A stretch of 64,000 nt of DNA from Megalobrama amblycephala. Its lineage: Eukaryota; Chordata; Actinopteri; Cypriniformes; Xenocyprididae. Position 1 is the stretch's first letter. Each line of letters starts with the position of its first letter. Both the position numbers and the translations under genes were made by a program. Shown in pieces: positions 46,640-58,392 of the stretch. Under the pieces are notes generated by a model. The model did no database searches, was not told the origin of the DNA, and saw nothing but the letters and a program-made list of their open reading frames with translations. The DNA lies in NCBI RefSeq assembly GCF_018812025.1, contig NC_063065.1:33249121-33313120 (forward strand), given 5' to 3'.

Positions 46640-46950
46640 AGTAGATTATTGTGTCTCATTTGTGTCAGTATGTCTGGAGTGACTAATAGCTGTAGTTGGG
46701 TGTGTGGTCATCAGCGTCTGCGTCTATTGTGCATATCATGCAGTCGTCTGCTGTCAGGGAGGGTGTGGAGTCGGAATGAACACACTCCCGCTCCAACCAT
46801 TTCCTGTCCTGCACGCTCGGTCGACAGGGCCGTCGCCAAGACTCACCGTCTCCCTGGATACGGCCCAACAGGGTGCGGTGGACTGTCTGCGCGGACCACT
46901 GGGAGAATCCTGGGCCCGGGCCAAACCACAGATATGAGCAAGAACAGGGA
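46640..46950. other. GC-richer block, candidate noncoding
   Basis: A plus-strand frame of 143 codons (46601-47032) and a second in another frame (46704-46937) cross this block, as does a minus-strand frame. None has a recognisable domain. In GC-richer DNA such overlaps are expected by chance, so I call no gene. Confidence 0.28.
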
Positions 46951-47744
46951 TTTAATTTTACACTCTTGTCAATGTGACAAAAGGCCAGACAGTTGTTTTA
47001 ATACGTTTTCTCTTTTTTTTCCCCCTCAATGAAATTCATAGTGGTGTATGAATAATACTGCCATTGTTGCTTTTGTCAAAGTCATTGTTTTTGTTAGTAT
47101 TTCTCCAGCGCTACATCACATAATCCTGGAAACCGTGGCAGAACCGCATTTCACTGCCAGGTTTATATAGTAATGTAATCCAAATAACAGCAATAAAAAA
47201 ATAGAAAAGTCAATGAAAATGCATTGTAGGGTGTTATTGTAATAAGTACACACCATTTGTGCTATGGGCAAATCATGCAAAAAAAAAAAAAGAAAAGAAA
47301 TATCTGCCTGTTAAGTCGTGACGTAAGCAACGCCATTTCTGGGTCCAAGCCTCGACTCGTTTTACTTGAGAATGGCATCTCGATGGCCGTTTATGAGCGC
47401 TATTTATTCATATTAAACATTTAACATTTTAAAGTTAAACATTTAAAATAATTACAGTCTACACAACAGTCTCCCTGCTCACAGCATCACAGACATTAAT
47501 ATATTAACGATTTATAAAAGATGAATGGTATGGAGATTATAAGGTTATGATTATAATTTTTTGGCAGTATTAGACCATATCGCTAATAAAATAATAAAAT
47601 AAAATAAAAAGTGTTTGCACAATTTCACATTATTAATACTTAAAAAAAAAAAGAAAAGTTTGTCATCATCAAATTCATGTGGTGCGACCAATATGCAAAA
47701 CCAGAAAAAAAGAGAAAGGAAACACACAAAAAGGAAAAAAGGTT
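46951..47744. other. AT-rich DNA with a possible repeat patch
   Basis: AGTCGTGACGTAAGCAACGC near 47314 and CATTTCTGGGTCCAAGCC look like fish repeat wording. No termini are visible. Poly(A) runs occur near 47280 and 47641. Confidence 0.4.
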
Positions 47745-48667
47745 GTTTGGAACCACTAAGATTTTTAATGTTTTTAAAAGAAGTTTCGTCTGCTCACCAA
47801 GGCTACATTTATTTAATTAAAAATACAGTAAAAAACAGTAATATTGTGAAATATTATTACAATTTAAAATAACTGTGTACTATTTAAATATATTTGACAA
47901 AGTAATTTATTCCTGTGATGGCAAAGCTGAATTTTCAGCATCGTTACTCCAGTCTTCAGTGTCACATGATCCTTCAGAAATCATTCTAATATGCTGATTT
48001 GCTGCTCAATAAACATTTATGATTATTTTCAATGTTGAAAACAGTTGTGTACTTTTTTTTCAGGATTCCTTGATGAATAGAAAGTTCAAAAGAACAGCAT
48101 TTATCTGAAATACAAAGCTTCTGTAGCATTATACACTACCGTTCAAAAGTTTGGGGTCAGTAAGAATTTTTATTTTTATTTTTTTTGAAAAGAAATTAAA
48201 GAAATGAATACTTTTATTCAGCAAGGATGCATTAAATCAATCAAAAGTGGCAGTAAAGACATTTATAATGTTACAAAAGATTAGATTTCAGATAAACACT
48301 GTTCTTTTGAACTTTCTATTCATCAAATAATCCTGAAAAAAAATATTGTACACAAATATTTTGTACAATTGTACACATTAAATGTTTCTTGAGCAGCAGA
48401 TCAGCATATTAGAATGATTTCTGAAGGATCATGTGACACTGAAGACTGGAGTAACGATGCTGAAAATTCAGCTTTGCATCACAGGAATAAATTACTTTGT
48501 GAAATATATTCAAATAGAACACAGTTATTTTAAATTGTAATAATATTTCACAATATTACTGTTTTTTACTGTATTTTTAATTAAATAAATGTAGCCTTGG
48601 TGAGCAGACAAAACTTCTTTTAAAAATATTAAAAATCTTAGTGGTTCCAAACTTTTGGACTGTACTG
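47745..48667 (+). mobile_element. Foldback element, about 920 bp, first copy
   Basis: Long inverted arms (about 47745-48113 and 48290-48667) share TTTGGAACCACTAAGATTTT, GTCTGCTCACCAAGGCTAC, ACTCCAGTCTTCAGTGTCAC and CAGGATTCCTTGATGAATAG wording in mirror order. The right end GGACTGTACTG is followed by TA, suggesting Tc1/mariner-type target choice. The left outer bases are degraded. The asymmetric centre (about 48114-48289) contains TACACTACCGTTCAAAAGTT, which looks like a solo terminus of another Tc1-like family. There is no coding content. Confidence 0.88.
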
Positions 48668-48846
48668 TATATATGAAGGTAAGATCTTATGGATTTATAA
48701 ATGAACCGGTCGTTTTAAAAATTCTCCCGGTTTACTGACATTTGTTATGACATCTGCTTCAAACTTTACAGTGCTCATGATAACTTTCGTTAACTCTACA
48801 GTAAGTAAATACACTTTAGTAAATACAGCAATGCCATAGAAATATA

Positions 48847-49833
48847 GGTAACACTTTACATTAAGGTTCCCTTTGTAAAGGGTTTATAAAGGTGTTTGTT
48901 AATGAGTAATAAGTCATTTATAAATCATTAATAATGCAGTTATAACTGCATGAATAAAAAGGGCGACTTTAATGCAATACCTGCCAAATAGTGAGCCGTT
49001 TTTTAACTTACATGTTATAAATGCTTAATAAATATATTTATTAACACTTAATTAACTCAAAACCAGATTCCTGGTTTATTTCATGATGCAGCAAAAAATT
49101 ACTATCATAATTAGACTGAAGGGTGTTGTATTTGTGGTTTTCTTATTAATATCTTATTAATATCTCATGACTGCCACTTTTCTTACTATGTTGCTTACCA
49201 GAAGTTTCTACTGTATCTTGCCCATGATACTCTCCAAAAAGGTCATGATTCCTATCCACTACAGTTTATAAAAACTGATTTCTTGCTTTTTTAAAGATGA
49301 AATTCCAACTTTATTTTGAAAATAAAACATAAGATAATAACCATAACTTGATGAGATATTAATAATGAAAAATGTATTAAAGTATTAGTTAACTGTGAAC
49401 CTTAATGTAGGGTGAACACTTGTGAACCATTTATTCATGAGTTATAAACATTAATAACCTGTGAAAGTGAACCTTAATGTAAAGTGGAAACCTGTGAACC
49501 ATTTATGGGTAAGACAGGAACTTCTGGTAAGCAACATAGTAAGAATGTGGCAGTCATGAATACAACACCCTTCAGTCTAATTATGATACTGCATCATAAA
49601 ATAAACCAGGAATCTGGTTTTGAGTTAAATAAATACATTTATTAAGCATTTATAACACGTGAGTTAAAAATGGCTCACTGTTTGGCAGGAATTGCATTAA
49701 AGTCGCCCTTTTTATTCATGCAGTTATAACTGCATTATTAATGATTTACAATGCATTTGTAAATTACTTATTACTCATTAACAAATACCTTTATAAACCC
49801 TTTACAAAGGGAACCTTAATGTAAAGTGTTACC
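48847..49833. mobile_element. hAT-type foldback element, 987 bp
   Basis: The ends GGTAACACTTTACATTAAGG and CCTTAATGTAAAGTGTTACC are exact inverted copies. The 8-mer GAAATATA flanks both sides (48839-48846 and 49834-49841), a perfect hAT-type duplication. The arms continue inward for over 300 bp (for example CTGCCACTTTTCTTACTATG against CATAGTAAGAATGTGGCAG). The centre holds further ACCTTAATGTA and TGTGAACCATTTAT copies, so it appears to have duplicated parts of its own arms. No transposase is present. Confidence 0.93.
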
Positions 49834-49841
49834 GAAATATA

Positions 49842-50259
49842 CAAAGCTACTGCAAAAACAGAAGTTCAAACACATTATTCTAAAGATGGCTGCGCGCTTA
49901 TTTCTCTGGAGCATAAGGTCTATAGAACATTCAGCCTTGGACTTGTAAGAAAGCACCTAGCAACGAACCAGAACACCCTAGCAACCACTCACCAATGTGC
50001 TACAATCCACCAAAGTCCTTTAAGGGCAAGTCATTTCACTCGGTGGCCATCTTGATGACTTTACCAATTGGTGACTGGCTCTTTTATTTAGAAGGCGGGA
50101 CTTATTCCGCCATATTGCGTGTTGCACTTTCTTCCATTCATATAGTAATATGAGTGCACCGTCTTTGTATATCTAAAGTAGCGCCCCAGCAACAACCTGG
50201 CATTGTGGCGGCAAGTTTTACAGTTCACGCATGAACTCAATTACATGTGAAACGTATTT
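49842..50259. repeat. Dispersed repeat patches
   Basis: CACCTAGCAACGAACCAGAA and CCTAGCAACCACTCACCAA (about 49956-49994) are GGTTGCTAGG-type units in reverse. The following GGGCAAGTCATTTCACTCGG then TGGCCATCTTGATGAC (about 50022-50058) is wording I recall from multicopy cyprinid DNA. Ends are undefined. Confidence 0.45.
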
Positions 50260-51010
50260 AACTGAGGCTCTGTTAACAGCCAGGAAGTTGCTTATCCAGG
50301 CCATTACAGGTTGGCTCTGTTTATAACTTCCTGACTATCAAAGTTTCTATTCATAGTAGATCTCAGACCTCTAACCTGAAAATAACATTTACAAAGAAGC
50401 CTGTGAATAGAAATGGCCTTATCATATTCCAATGCTTTTGATTGCCACTGTATAAGCCCGGGAATACAATTAAGGCAGACTTACTGTCTATGTAAGCTGT
50501 CTTCATAAAGGCATGTAAGGCGAGCTGTAACAGTGAAGCCCTCTGGCAGTGTAATTACAGGAGGAGGCTGCATTTAAATACAGTCGGCGCATGCCTCGCA
50601 GCAAATAACATGGCTCTATCCTAATTAGACCAAAAGTCTTGATACGTGTGCGTTTTGATTTTTTTTCGCCCTCTTCCTCCAGGGTGCCACTTTTTAGGCA
50701 CCAAAAATTGCGAGAGAAACACAAATTTCCTCGGTTGACGCCACCCCACGCATCTCGAAAAGAAAAAAAAAAAAAACAATCCAACTCCAAATCCCCTTAT
50801 TATGGATCAGGATCCTTAAAAATCAACAAGAAGGGCTTTTTGCAGAAAACAGACGTAACATCGCCTAACAACGGCAGAATGTCATGCTGCAGATCTAGGG
50901 CCTCGCCGCCAACAGCTGTCAAAAGTCGCATCAAACTCGGGTCGGCCAATTAAGAGAAATTGACATGTAGATTGCCATGCTGTCAGAGCTGGCTGATCTC
51001 ATGCTAAAGC
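50260..51010. other. Candidate developmental regulatory block
   Basis: A long repeat-free stretch with clusters of homeobox-type cores: GTGTAATTACAGG near 50549, CCTAATTAGACC near 50620 and GGCCAATTAAGAG near 50944. It also has TTTATAAC and CATAAAGGC cores. Frames on both strands (50503-50790 and 50639-50953) overlap and have no domain. The enhancer reading is inference from composition. Confidence 0.37.
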
Positions 51011-51427
51011 TAACAAATCACACTGACATTTGTACATGTTTGTATTATTTAGAAGATGTTCATCAAGGCTTTTTTTCAAAACCTGCTATAAATATTCAAT
51101 GTGACAACAATCTGCCGCTCTCAAACGTATGTGAGAGCAAACCTTGACGTGATGTGACATACAGAGATAAAGCTCTGAATTCAATCTAGTCTGTTTGATA
51201 GCCATGAAGAGAGGCGAGAATATTAATTGTGACAGAGAAAAATGAATGCATGTGTGTTATTAATAGACTAAAACATTTATCTGTATAATGCTGAGTCCTG
51301 TCAGGTTCACTGACACTTTTAAATAGTCTCTAAAGGCCCTTTCACACCAAGAATGATAAATGTGATGATAACTACATTAGTGTCCACACCATCACATGAT
51401 TTTTTTTTTTTTCTGTTGTCTTCCACT
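51011..51427. other. Unique DNA with one repeat scrap
   Basis: AAAGGCCCTTTCACACCAAG (51333-51352) is a common opening of fish miniature elements, without a partner end. The rest shows nothing. Confidence 0.4.
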
Positions 51428-51431
51428 TTAA

Positions 51432-53142
51432 AGGGATAGTTCGCCCTCAAGCCATCCAAGGTGTATATGACTATCTTCTTTCAGACGAACACAATCAGAG
51501 ATATATTTATAAATCAATATTTCTCTTCCAAGCTTTATAATGGTAGTGAATGGGGGGCGAGATTTTGAAGCCCCAAAAAAATGCATCCATCCATCATAAA
51601 AATAATCCATACAGCATCAGGGAGTTGCCTTCTGAAGTGAAGCGATGGGTTTTTGAAAAGAAAATATCCATATTTAGAACTTTCTAAACTAAAATAACTA
51701 GCTTCCGGCAGTCGGCCGTACACATGCTTTGCAAGGCTGTGTAACACACTCAAGATACTCTTCTTTTATATCGAAATCCTGCAAGATATCTCTTTAAAAA
51801 TTATAATTTTAGACTTCGTATGTGTGACAGGTGTTTTGTTTTGCTCTATCCTTCATCATTACGTCATGTGTCGGGTCAGAGGTTACTCTTCCGCTGCAAA
51901 TCGATGCCATCTGCTGCAAGCTAGTTATTATAGTATATGGATATATTATGGATATTTTTCTTACGAAAACCCAACACTTCACTTCAGAAGGCCTTTATTA
52001 ACCCCCTGGAGCCGTATGGATTATTTTTATGATGGATGGATGCACTTTTTTGGGCTTCAAAATCAGGCCCCCTATTCACTACCATTATAAAGCTTGGAAG
52101 AGCCAAATATATCTCTGATTGTGTTCGTCTGAAAGAAGATAGACATACAGTACAGTCCAAAAGTTTGGAACCACTAAGATTTTTAATGTTTTTAAAAGAA
52201 GTTTCGTCTGCTCACCAAGGCTACATTTATTTAATTAAAAATACAGTAAAAACAGTAATATTGTGAAATATTATTACAATTTAAAATAACTGTTTTCTAT
52301 TTGAATATATTTCACAAAGTCATTTATTCCTGTGATGGCAAAGCTGGATTTTCAGCATCATTACTCCAGTCTTCAGTGTCACATGATCCTTCAGAAATCA
52401 TTCTAATATGCTGATCTGCTGCTCAAGAAACATTTAATGTGTACAATTGTACAAAATATTTGTGTACAATATTTTTTTTCAGGATTATTTGATGAATAGA
52501 AAGTTCAAAAGAACAGTGTTTATCTGAAATCTAATCTTTTGTAACATTATAAATGTCTTTACTGCCACTTTTGATTGATTTAATTGCATCCTTGCTGAAT
52601 AAAAGTATTAATTTCTTTTCAAAAAAAAAAAAAAAAAATTCTTACTGACCCCAAACTTTTGAACGGTAGTGTATAATGCTACAGAAGCTTTGTATTTCAG
52701 ATAAATGCTGTTCTTTTGAACTTTCTATTCATCAAGGAATCCTGAAAAAAAAAGTACACAACTGTTTTCAACATTGAAAATAATCATAAATGTTTCTTGA
52801 GCAGCAGATCAGCATATTAGAATGATTTCTGAAGGATCATGTGACACTGAAGACTGGAGTAACGATACTGAAAATTCAGCTTTGCCATCACAGGAATAAA
52901 TTACTTTGTCAAATATATTTCAAATAGTACACAGTTATTTTAAATTGTAATAATATTTCACAATATTACTGTTTTTTACTGTATTTTTAATTAAATAAAT
53001 GTAGCCTTGGTGAGCAGACGAAACTTCTTTTAAAAACATTAAAAATCTTAGTGGTTCCAAACTTTTGGACTGTACTGTATACTCAATGGCTTGAGGGTGA
53101 GTATATCATGGGATAATTTGAATTTTTGGGTGAACTATCCCT
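51432..53142. mobile_element. TTAA-flanked inverted-repeat element hosting the second foldback copy
   Basis: The ends AGGGATAGTTC and GAACTATCCCT are inverted repeats. TTAA lies on both sides (51428-51431 and 53143-53146). Inside, long arms mirror each other: CTGATTGTGTTCGTCTGAAA against TTTCAGACGAACACAATCAG, and CACTACCATTATAAAGCTTG against its reverse. Relative to the right end, the left end has lost about 30 bp between AGTTC and ACCCTCAAG. The foldback element at 52148-53077 sits inside the right arm. Confidence 0.88.
52148..53077 (-). mobile_element. Foldback element, 930 bp, second copy, opposite orientation
   Basis: The ends CAGTACAGTCCAAAAGTTTG and CAAACTTTTGGACTGTACTG are exact inverted copies. 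TA flanks both sides (52146-52147 and 53078-53079). Removing it restores a continuous host arm. The asymmetric centre (GAACGGTAGTGTATAATGCT and AATTCTTACTGACCCCAAAC) is the reverse of the centre of the first copy at 47745-48667. The two copies are therefore inverted with respect to each other, with about 3.5 kb between. No coding content. Confidence 0.93.
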
Positions 53143-53146
53143 TTAA

Positions 53147-53339
53147 ATGCTTGAGCAATTGTACATTCATGTCCCATTTACATGTAATGTTGTCACATTT
53201 TCCAGGTTAAATAAACATTACATAAAACAGGCAAACCAAATTCTATTTTGTATTTTTACATTAACTATGTAATTAATGTCCAATTCATTAAAACCAAGTA
53301 TAAATCTCATCAAGTTAGTTTTTAAAGCATTTTTACATG
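53147..53339. other. AT-rich DNA, nothing recognised
   Basis: No feature could be supported. Confidence 0.4.
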
Positions 53340-53693
53340 TAAAAAAGGGATTTATCGCACAAACCAATCATATCCAACCATAACCATTCATATTCAAGTG
53401 ATAGCGCGATGGACGCATTGCTTCCTCTCACGTGACTTTCCCCCATTCATTCTCAATTACCCCCAACTAAATCCGCCGCACGCTTTAGGGTGTCTGTTTT
53501 AAGTCAATGGGATCAGAGGAGGCACTGTCGCTGTTTGACAGTGTTACTTTTGAAAAACAAGTGGTTTATACATTTTTTAATGTCGCATTTTGTAATATTT
53601 GCGTTGTTTTATTATTCCAATATGGATTATTTTCTCATCCAGTTTTTTTGAGGAGGCACTGCCTCCCTTGCCTCCTCGGAGGAAACGCCCCTG
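53340..53693 (-). mobile_element. Probable hAT-type element fragment
   Basis: On the minus strand the end reads CAGGGGCGTTTCCTCCGAGG, then CAAGGGAGGCAGTGCCTCC, a CAGGGGCG-type terminus seen in hAT elements. GAGGAGGCACTGTCGC recurs at about 53516. The other end was not found, so the boundary at 53340 is approximate. The 67-codon frame inside is not a gene. Confidence 0.5.
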
Positions 53694-54932
53694 ACGTACT
53701 TCCTCTTTGAACGTCATTCAGTAACGTTTCATAGTTTTCATATTTTTATCTCTCTGTCTTGCCACCCATTTCCGCAAGACCAATAATAATCAAATATCTG
53801 AAAGGCAGAGCCATTTTAAATTCCCTGATTTTTTTTTTTTTGTCAGCCACTGAGTCATTTAGCTGCAAGTAAAAGATTTAGAACATCAGATAATCTTTCT
53901 GATTATTTAATGAAGTCTTGCATTAGAGACTTTGTGTATTTATATAAATTATTAATTCCTGTAGATGCATTGTTATGTTTGTAGGGGACTGCATTTAATT
54001 TTAAAAACCATTAGCTATTAATTATTGTATTATCTATAACTATTTAGAACAACAAATTATTCAAAATGGCAATGGAATTATGTATCTTCACAATTTTGCA
54101 AATACAATACATGAGCATGATCACAGATTTATTTCTTGAGGAAAATGCTTATTAATGTTAGTACTGCAACCCTAACTTACCTTATTTCATTTCTAGTTTT
54201 TATTTAAAATTTTCTTTAAGGTTCAAGTTTGCACCTAATATTTATATATTACTTTATTTCAGCTTTATTTTAGTTAACAAAAGTGATTTTTAATAGTTTT
54301 AGTGTTAAGTAAACAATAACAACACTGCCGTCGTGTTACCAGGATGCTGCTAAGTTGGTCACTCCTTCACTGTTAGTCTGTGATATTTCAGTTTTATCAT
54401 CCTAAATGGGTAAAATTAGAAATTCAATCTCTTTAAAAAAAAAAAAAAAAAATCACTTCTTTGCTTCTCAAAAATAATGTCTAACCCACAACTTTAATTC
54501 CTCACGGTCTTGTCCTTGTTGAATAAAACATTATCTTTTATATTTACAAACAGACTCCACTTCATATGTAGGATTGATTTTTGACTTAACATTCACCATA
54601 AGCAATTCTGACAAACCCATAATTCCATGCATTATTAATTGTTTTTTTTTAAATAAATGAACTCAGTGATACATTGTTATTGACTTTCTGGATGAATGAG
54701 GCAACAGCGGAGGCATCTGTGCGTTCTGTCAGAGTTGGAGGTTTTACCTTGGTTTACAAAGTAGCTGAGAAGCAGGAAAATCTCGCTGTGGTCAGTGTTT
54801 TTGTGTGCTTGACTTTTCTGGCTGCTGCAGTGTAGTACACTATTTTAAGACGGTCTGCTTGGCAAGATGCACTCTTCAATAATGCATTACCTGCCTAATA
54901 CCTTAGGGATCTCTCTGCCTGTCTCTCGGATG

Positions 54933-54966
<34 letters not shown>

Positions 54967-55851
54967 TGTATGTGCGCAGGTGAAAGGGGTCTATTGATTA
55001 GTGTGCTGAATTCAGTTAGTCATCAGTTCAGTAAATCTGGACACAACAACAATACACACACCAATGAGAAAGAGAAATCATGAGTCTCTCTCAAGTCTCA
55101 ATTGTTTCTCCTAGGCAGCAGTACAAAGAAATGGAGACCGTTTGGGTCTCCAAATCTCATATTTTCTCCTGAGAAAAAGCCCCATGATCACACATGTGCT
55201 TCCTCTAGATTTCCTCTAGTTGTCTCAAACTGCAGTCAGATTTGCTGATGCACACAAGTCTGCAATCAACGAAATTTCAATATTAACTAAAATTAAACAT
55301 TTCTCATTCATTTCTCCCAAGACCACATGATCTGAGCTACACTATTCACATTCCTAATTAGAAAAATAACATAAACATTAAGACAATGTTAACAATGATA
55401 ATGGATAAACATTTGATGAGGTTTTTATTTTTAAGGCTTATTAGTTAATAAAAAAAAAAATAAACAAACAATAATTAAATAATTAAATATAATCACTTTA
55501 TATGACCCAGTTATTTCTCACTGGATATCCTGTATATCCTGTTTTTCTTGTATGTTATGAATGAACGAACAAACAAATTACTAAACTAACAAATTAATTA
55601 ATTAATATTATTCAATTAATTCCTGATTCTGATATCCAGCTTTTTTTTTTCTTCTCAAAGGATATCCTTTTACTCATAAATGAATGATTTAGATAATTAA
55701 GAAAATAACTAGCAAGGAAAACAAAAGCATAAACAAGTAGTGGTCTTCATATCAAAACTTAAGAAATTACATCAATCTCAAATGTATTTAAGCTACTCCA
55801 GAAAAGGTCATTGTCTTTAATGACTTGAAGAGCAAGTTTTTTTTCCTTGAT
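53694..55851. other. Mostly AT-rich unique DNA
   Basis: An A run lies at about 54435-54451 and a (TG)n run at about 54939-54964. The part 54690-54910 is GC-richer and repeat-free. I see no gene, element end or RNA signal. Confidence 0.45.
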
Positions 55852-55933
55852 GGTAACACTTTATACATTCTACTAACTATAAGTAACTTTGCAACTACAT
55901 GTCAACTAACTCTCATTAATTTGCAACTACTGA

Positions 55934-56021
55934 AGTAAGTGAAGTGTGGCCAAGTATGCTGTCCCATACTTGGAATTTATACTCTGCATTTCACCCATCC
56001 AAGTGCACACACGCAGTAGTG

Positions 56022-56062
<41 letters not shown>

Positions 56063-56202
56063 CAGTTGTGGGTAATAAGAGTGGAATAGAGCACTGTTCA
56101 TCCACTCGCCTCACCTACACTTCCTTACAGTAATGAGACTCAAACCCGCGACCTTCGGGTTACAAGTCCGACTCTCTAACCATTAATGCCACGACTGCCC
56201 CC
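55934..56202 (-). mobile_element. tRNA-derived SINE, HE1-like
   Basis: On the minus strand it opens GGGGGCAGTCGTGGCATTAA, then TGGTTAGAGAGTCGGACTTG, with a B-box-like GGGTTTGAGTCTC. The body ends in GGATGGGTGAAATGCAGAGT and CCAAGTATGGGACAGCATAC. This order of tRNA-like head and a tail mentioning the first-coordinate wording matches the HE1-type SINE as I remember it. A (CA)n run (56022-56062) lies in the middle. Confidence 0.8.
56022..56062. repeat. (CA)n microsatellite inside the SINE
   Basis: A pure CA run of about 20 units at a position where this SINE family is known to carry GT-rich sequence. Confidence 0.95.
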
Positions 56203-56382
56203 AAAGAACTTGGAGTATTAGTAGACTGTTAGCATTGAATAATAACTTGACATGTACTTGCAAAGTTACTTATAGTCAGAAGAATGTCTGTTGAGGAAGA
56301 ATCAAAATAAAGACAGTCTACTAATACTCTAATGACTGCTAGTTGACATAGTTGCCAAGTTAGCAGAATGTCTAAAGTGGAC

Positions 56383-56569
56383 TATTGAAATAAACTATTA
56401 CCCATGTTTCCACTTGACACAGTGAAGACTTGTTTAAACCGACGACTACCTCAGGAACAGACTCTCTCCTTTCACTAACAACAGGAGAACATCTCATCTG
56501 ACACTTAATACTGCACCTCTCATGGCAGCCATTAAGGTGCTGCTATGGTCATAACCCCTGTGTCCCTAC

Positions 56570-56607
<38 letters not shown>

Positions 56608-56861
56608 GTAGCACACACTCACGTCCCTGAAAAGACAGCTTAATGTTCTGTTAAGCTCACCACAATGGGGCTCAAACCAGATGGCAAATTAGTGGCAATT
56701 GTTCAAAAACAACACAGTCAATTCAAACAACATCTTTTCCGTTTTGCTTCCAGCTGCTCCTCTTACTGCAGGAATAACTTCACCTCAGAGGTTTCTCCAT
56801 AGTTGTTTAAACGGGAGCGTTTAGTCAGTGTCTGTTAGCTTTGAGGTCATCTAGTGCATAT
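56383..56861. other. Unique DNA with a (CA)n run
   Basis: The CA run lies at about 56573-56606. Nothing else was recognised. Confidence 0.5.
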
Positions 56862-56965
56862 GGAAGCTTGTTTCCGTCAAAAACACAATTGCAAGTTTAC
56901 ATCTAACGACTCTGACATCTTTTCTTAGAATTGTGAGATATAAACTCGCAATTGCGAGTTATAAA
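56862..56965. repeat. Solo fragment of the GAAGCTTGTTTC element family
   Basis: TATGGAAGCTTGTTTCCGTC is followed by AGAATTGTGAGATATAAACT and CGCAATTGCGAGTTATAAAT. The terminus and the internal units match the element at 42658-43208. Confidence 0.8.
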
Positions 56966-58239
56966 TGCATTAATCTTAGTTGACGTTAATTTCAGCGTTT
57001 ACTAATAAATTATTAAAATCAAACGTTGCATCTGTTAACCTGAGCAAACATGAACTGGCAATGAACAGCTGTTTTTTACAGCAAATGACATTCTCTGTTG
57101 ATAATCATGCAATCGTTTGTCCTTTGTTAAGCCTTGGTTCTTTGTTGACAACTAAACCTTTGCCAAGGTAGCGTTAGCATTACTGTTTTGTTTCTTTAGG
57201 CCTAACGTGTCATCCGATGTGCTGTTTGGCTCCTCTCTAGATCCTGAGCCACATTGTAAATAATGAAATAATGAAAAAGTGTCATCTAGCTACGTTTGGA
57301 GTGTGCTGTTGTCTTACGGCCGCAGATTCTGATGAGGTACTTCATTTGTGCTTAAATTTAGCGCTAACAGGATCTATCAAACCACATAATGGCAGCCTCC
57401 GCAGCCTTAACAAACCATGACTTATTTTAGCTTCTCCACTAAGAGGCTTTGGGAACGTGGGTCTGAGCCGAACACACTGGTACTTGCCATCACCACAATT
57501 TATTACTATTAAAACTTAAATCAAAATTTTAACTTTACTCCAAGAAAAACAACAACATAAAGAGTTGTTCTACTACAGCATTATAGCTCTCATTTTCAGA
57601 GTATGCAATTACTTTTTATTTTATTTGGCCTTCCAGTTAGCAAGCCAGACACACTATAAAGCTAAAAAATATTAATGCAGTTTCATTCGAGCTTGGAAAG
57701 GGCATCGGAATCATACTGAGGTTTGAGATGATAGCAGAGTGATTTTGAAATATAAAACCTAACATATGCTGGGACGGACCAAAATCACACCGCCATGACC
57801 ATCTTAAAGGCCATAGTTCCATTTAAAGGTCTGGAGAGGGAGTAATATGGTGCTTTCAGTCATAGGAAAACCCTTAAACGGGGTAGTGGAGGGACCACAC
57901 AGTCAGGCCATGAGGTTGGACGAGTTACTGGGCTTTTTGGCGGCAAATCCAGTCAGCAAACATTAGCATGGCCAAGTCCGCCAATGTCACACCCCCCACA
58001 TTCAAGGCTGTTATAGCTAATCATCTCACAATTTATTTAAAGAGGGATTCATTTCCACATGCTTCCAACATACTCATAAGGTGCACGTAGCCAAGGACAT
58101 TTGTGTTTATTTGGTGCCAAGTGAAAATACGCACACTGACTAACTTGTAAATGTTGAGTTTATTAGCTACTGAAAGATTGTTTGGAAATTCTGTTGAAAT
58201 GTTCTTCATGTAACATGAACAATCTGGGGGTTTTTGACC
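56966..58239. other. Unique DNA with candidate noncoding parts
   Basis: The parts 57180-57480 and 57830-58020 are repeat-free and GC-richer. Short frames (56980-57171 and 57637-57822) carry no motif. No gene is supported. Confidence 0.35.
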
Positions 58240-58392
58240 CCATTTTATGATAGGAATAGTCATGGAGATACCGGGAAATGGAAGGGAGGGGGTCGGGAAA
58301 TGACCCGAGTCAGACTCGAACACAGGTTGTGTAAGCGGCACCACAAAACGTGTCCGAACAAGTGAGCTTCCCACCAGGCCACGTCTCCAGTA
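58240..58392 (-). mobile_element. tRNA-derived SINE
   Basis: On the minus strand the A-box-like TGGCCTGGTGGG (58370-58381) and B-box-like TGTTCGAGTCTG (58311-58322) are followed by ACTCGGGTCATTTCCCGACC and CCCTCCCTTCC. This is a head-and-body pattern of fish tRNA-derived SINEs. The extra bases between the boxes and the long tail speak against a working tRNA gene. Confidence 0.65.

Larger units (their letters stand above)
55852..56382. mobile_element. hAT-type miniature element interrupted by a SINE
   Basis: The left end GGTAACACTTTATACATTCT shares the GGTAACACTTTA terminus of the elements at 17661 and 48847. The right end is eroded (AGAATGTCTAAAGTGG). Inner words ACTATAAGTAACTTTGCAAC and GCAAAGTTACTTATAGT mirror each other across the SINE. 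Confidence 0.7.

Noticed and set aside
46601..47032. 143-codon plus-strand frame
   Set aside because: GC-richer block with overlapping frames on both strands and no domain or splice context; likely chance.
50503..50953. Opposed frames of 95 and 104 codons
   Set aside because: They overlap on opposite strands, include poly(A)-coded KKKK or FFFF, and have no domain.
56130..56202. Possible tRNA gene on the minus strand
   Set aside because: The tRNA-like head is followed by a SINE body and lies inside another mobile element.
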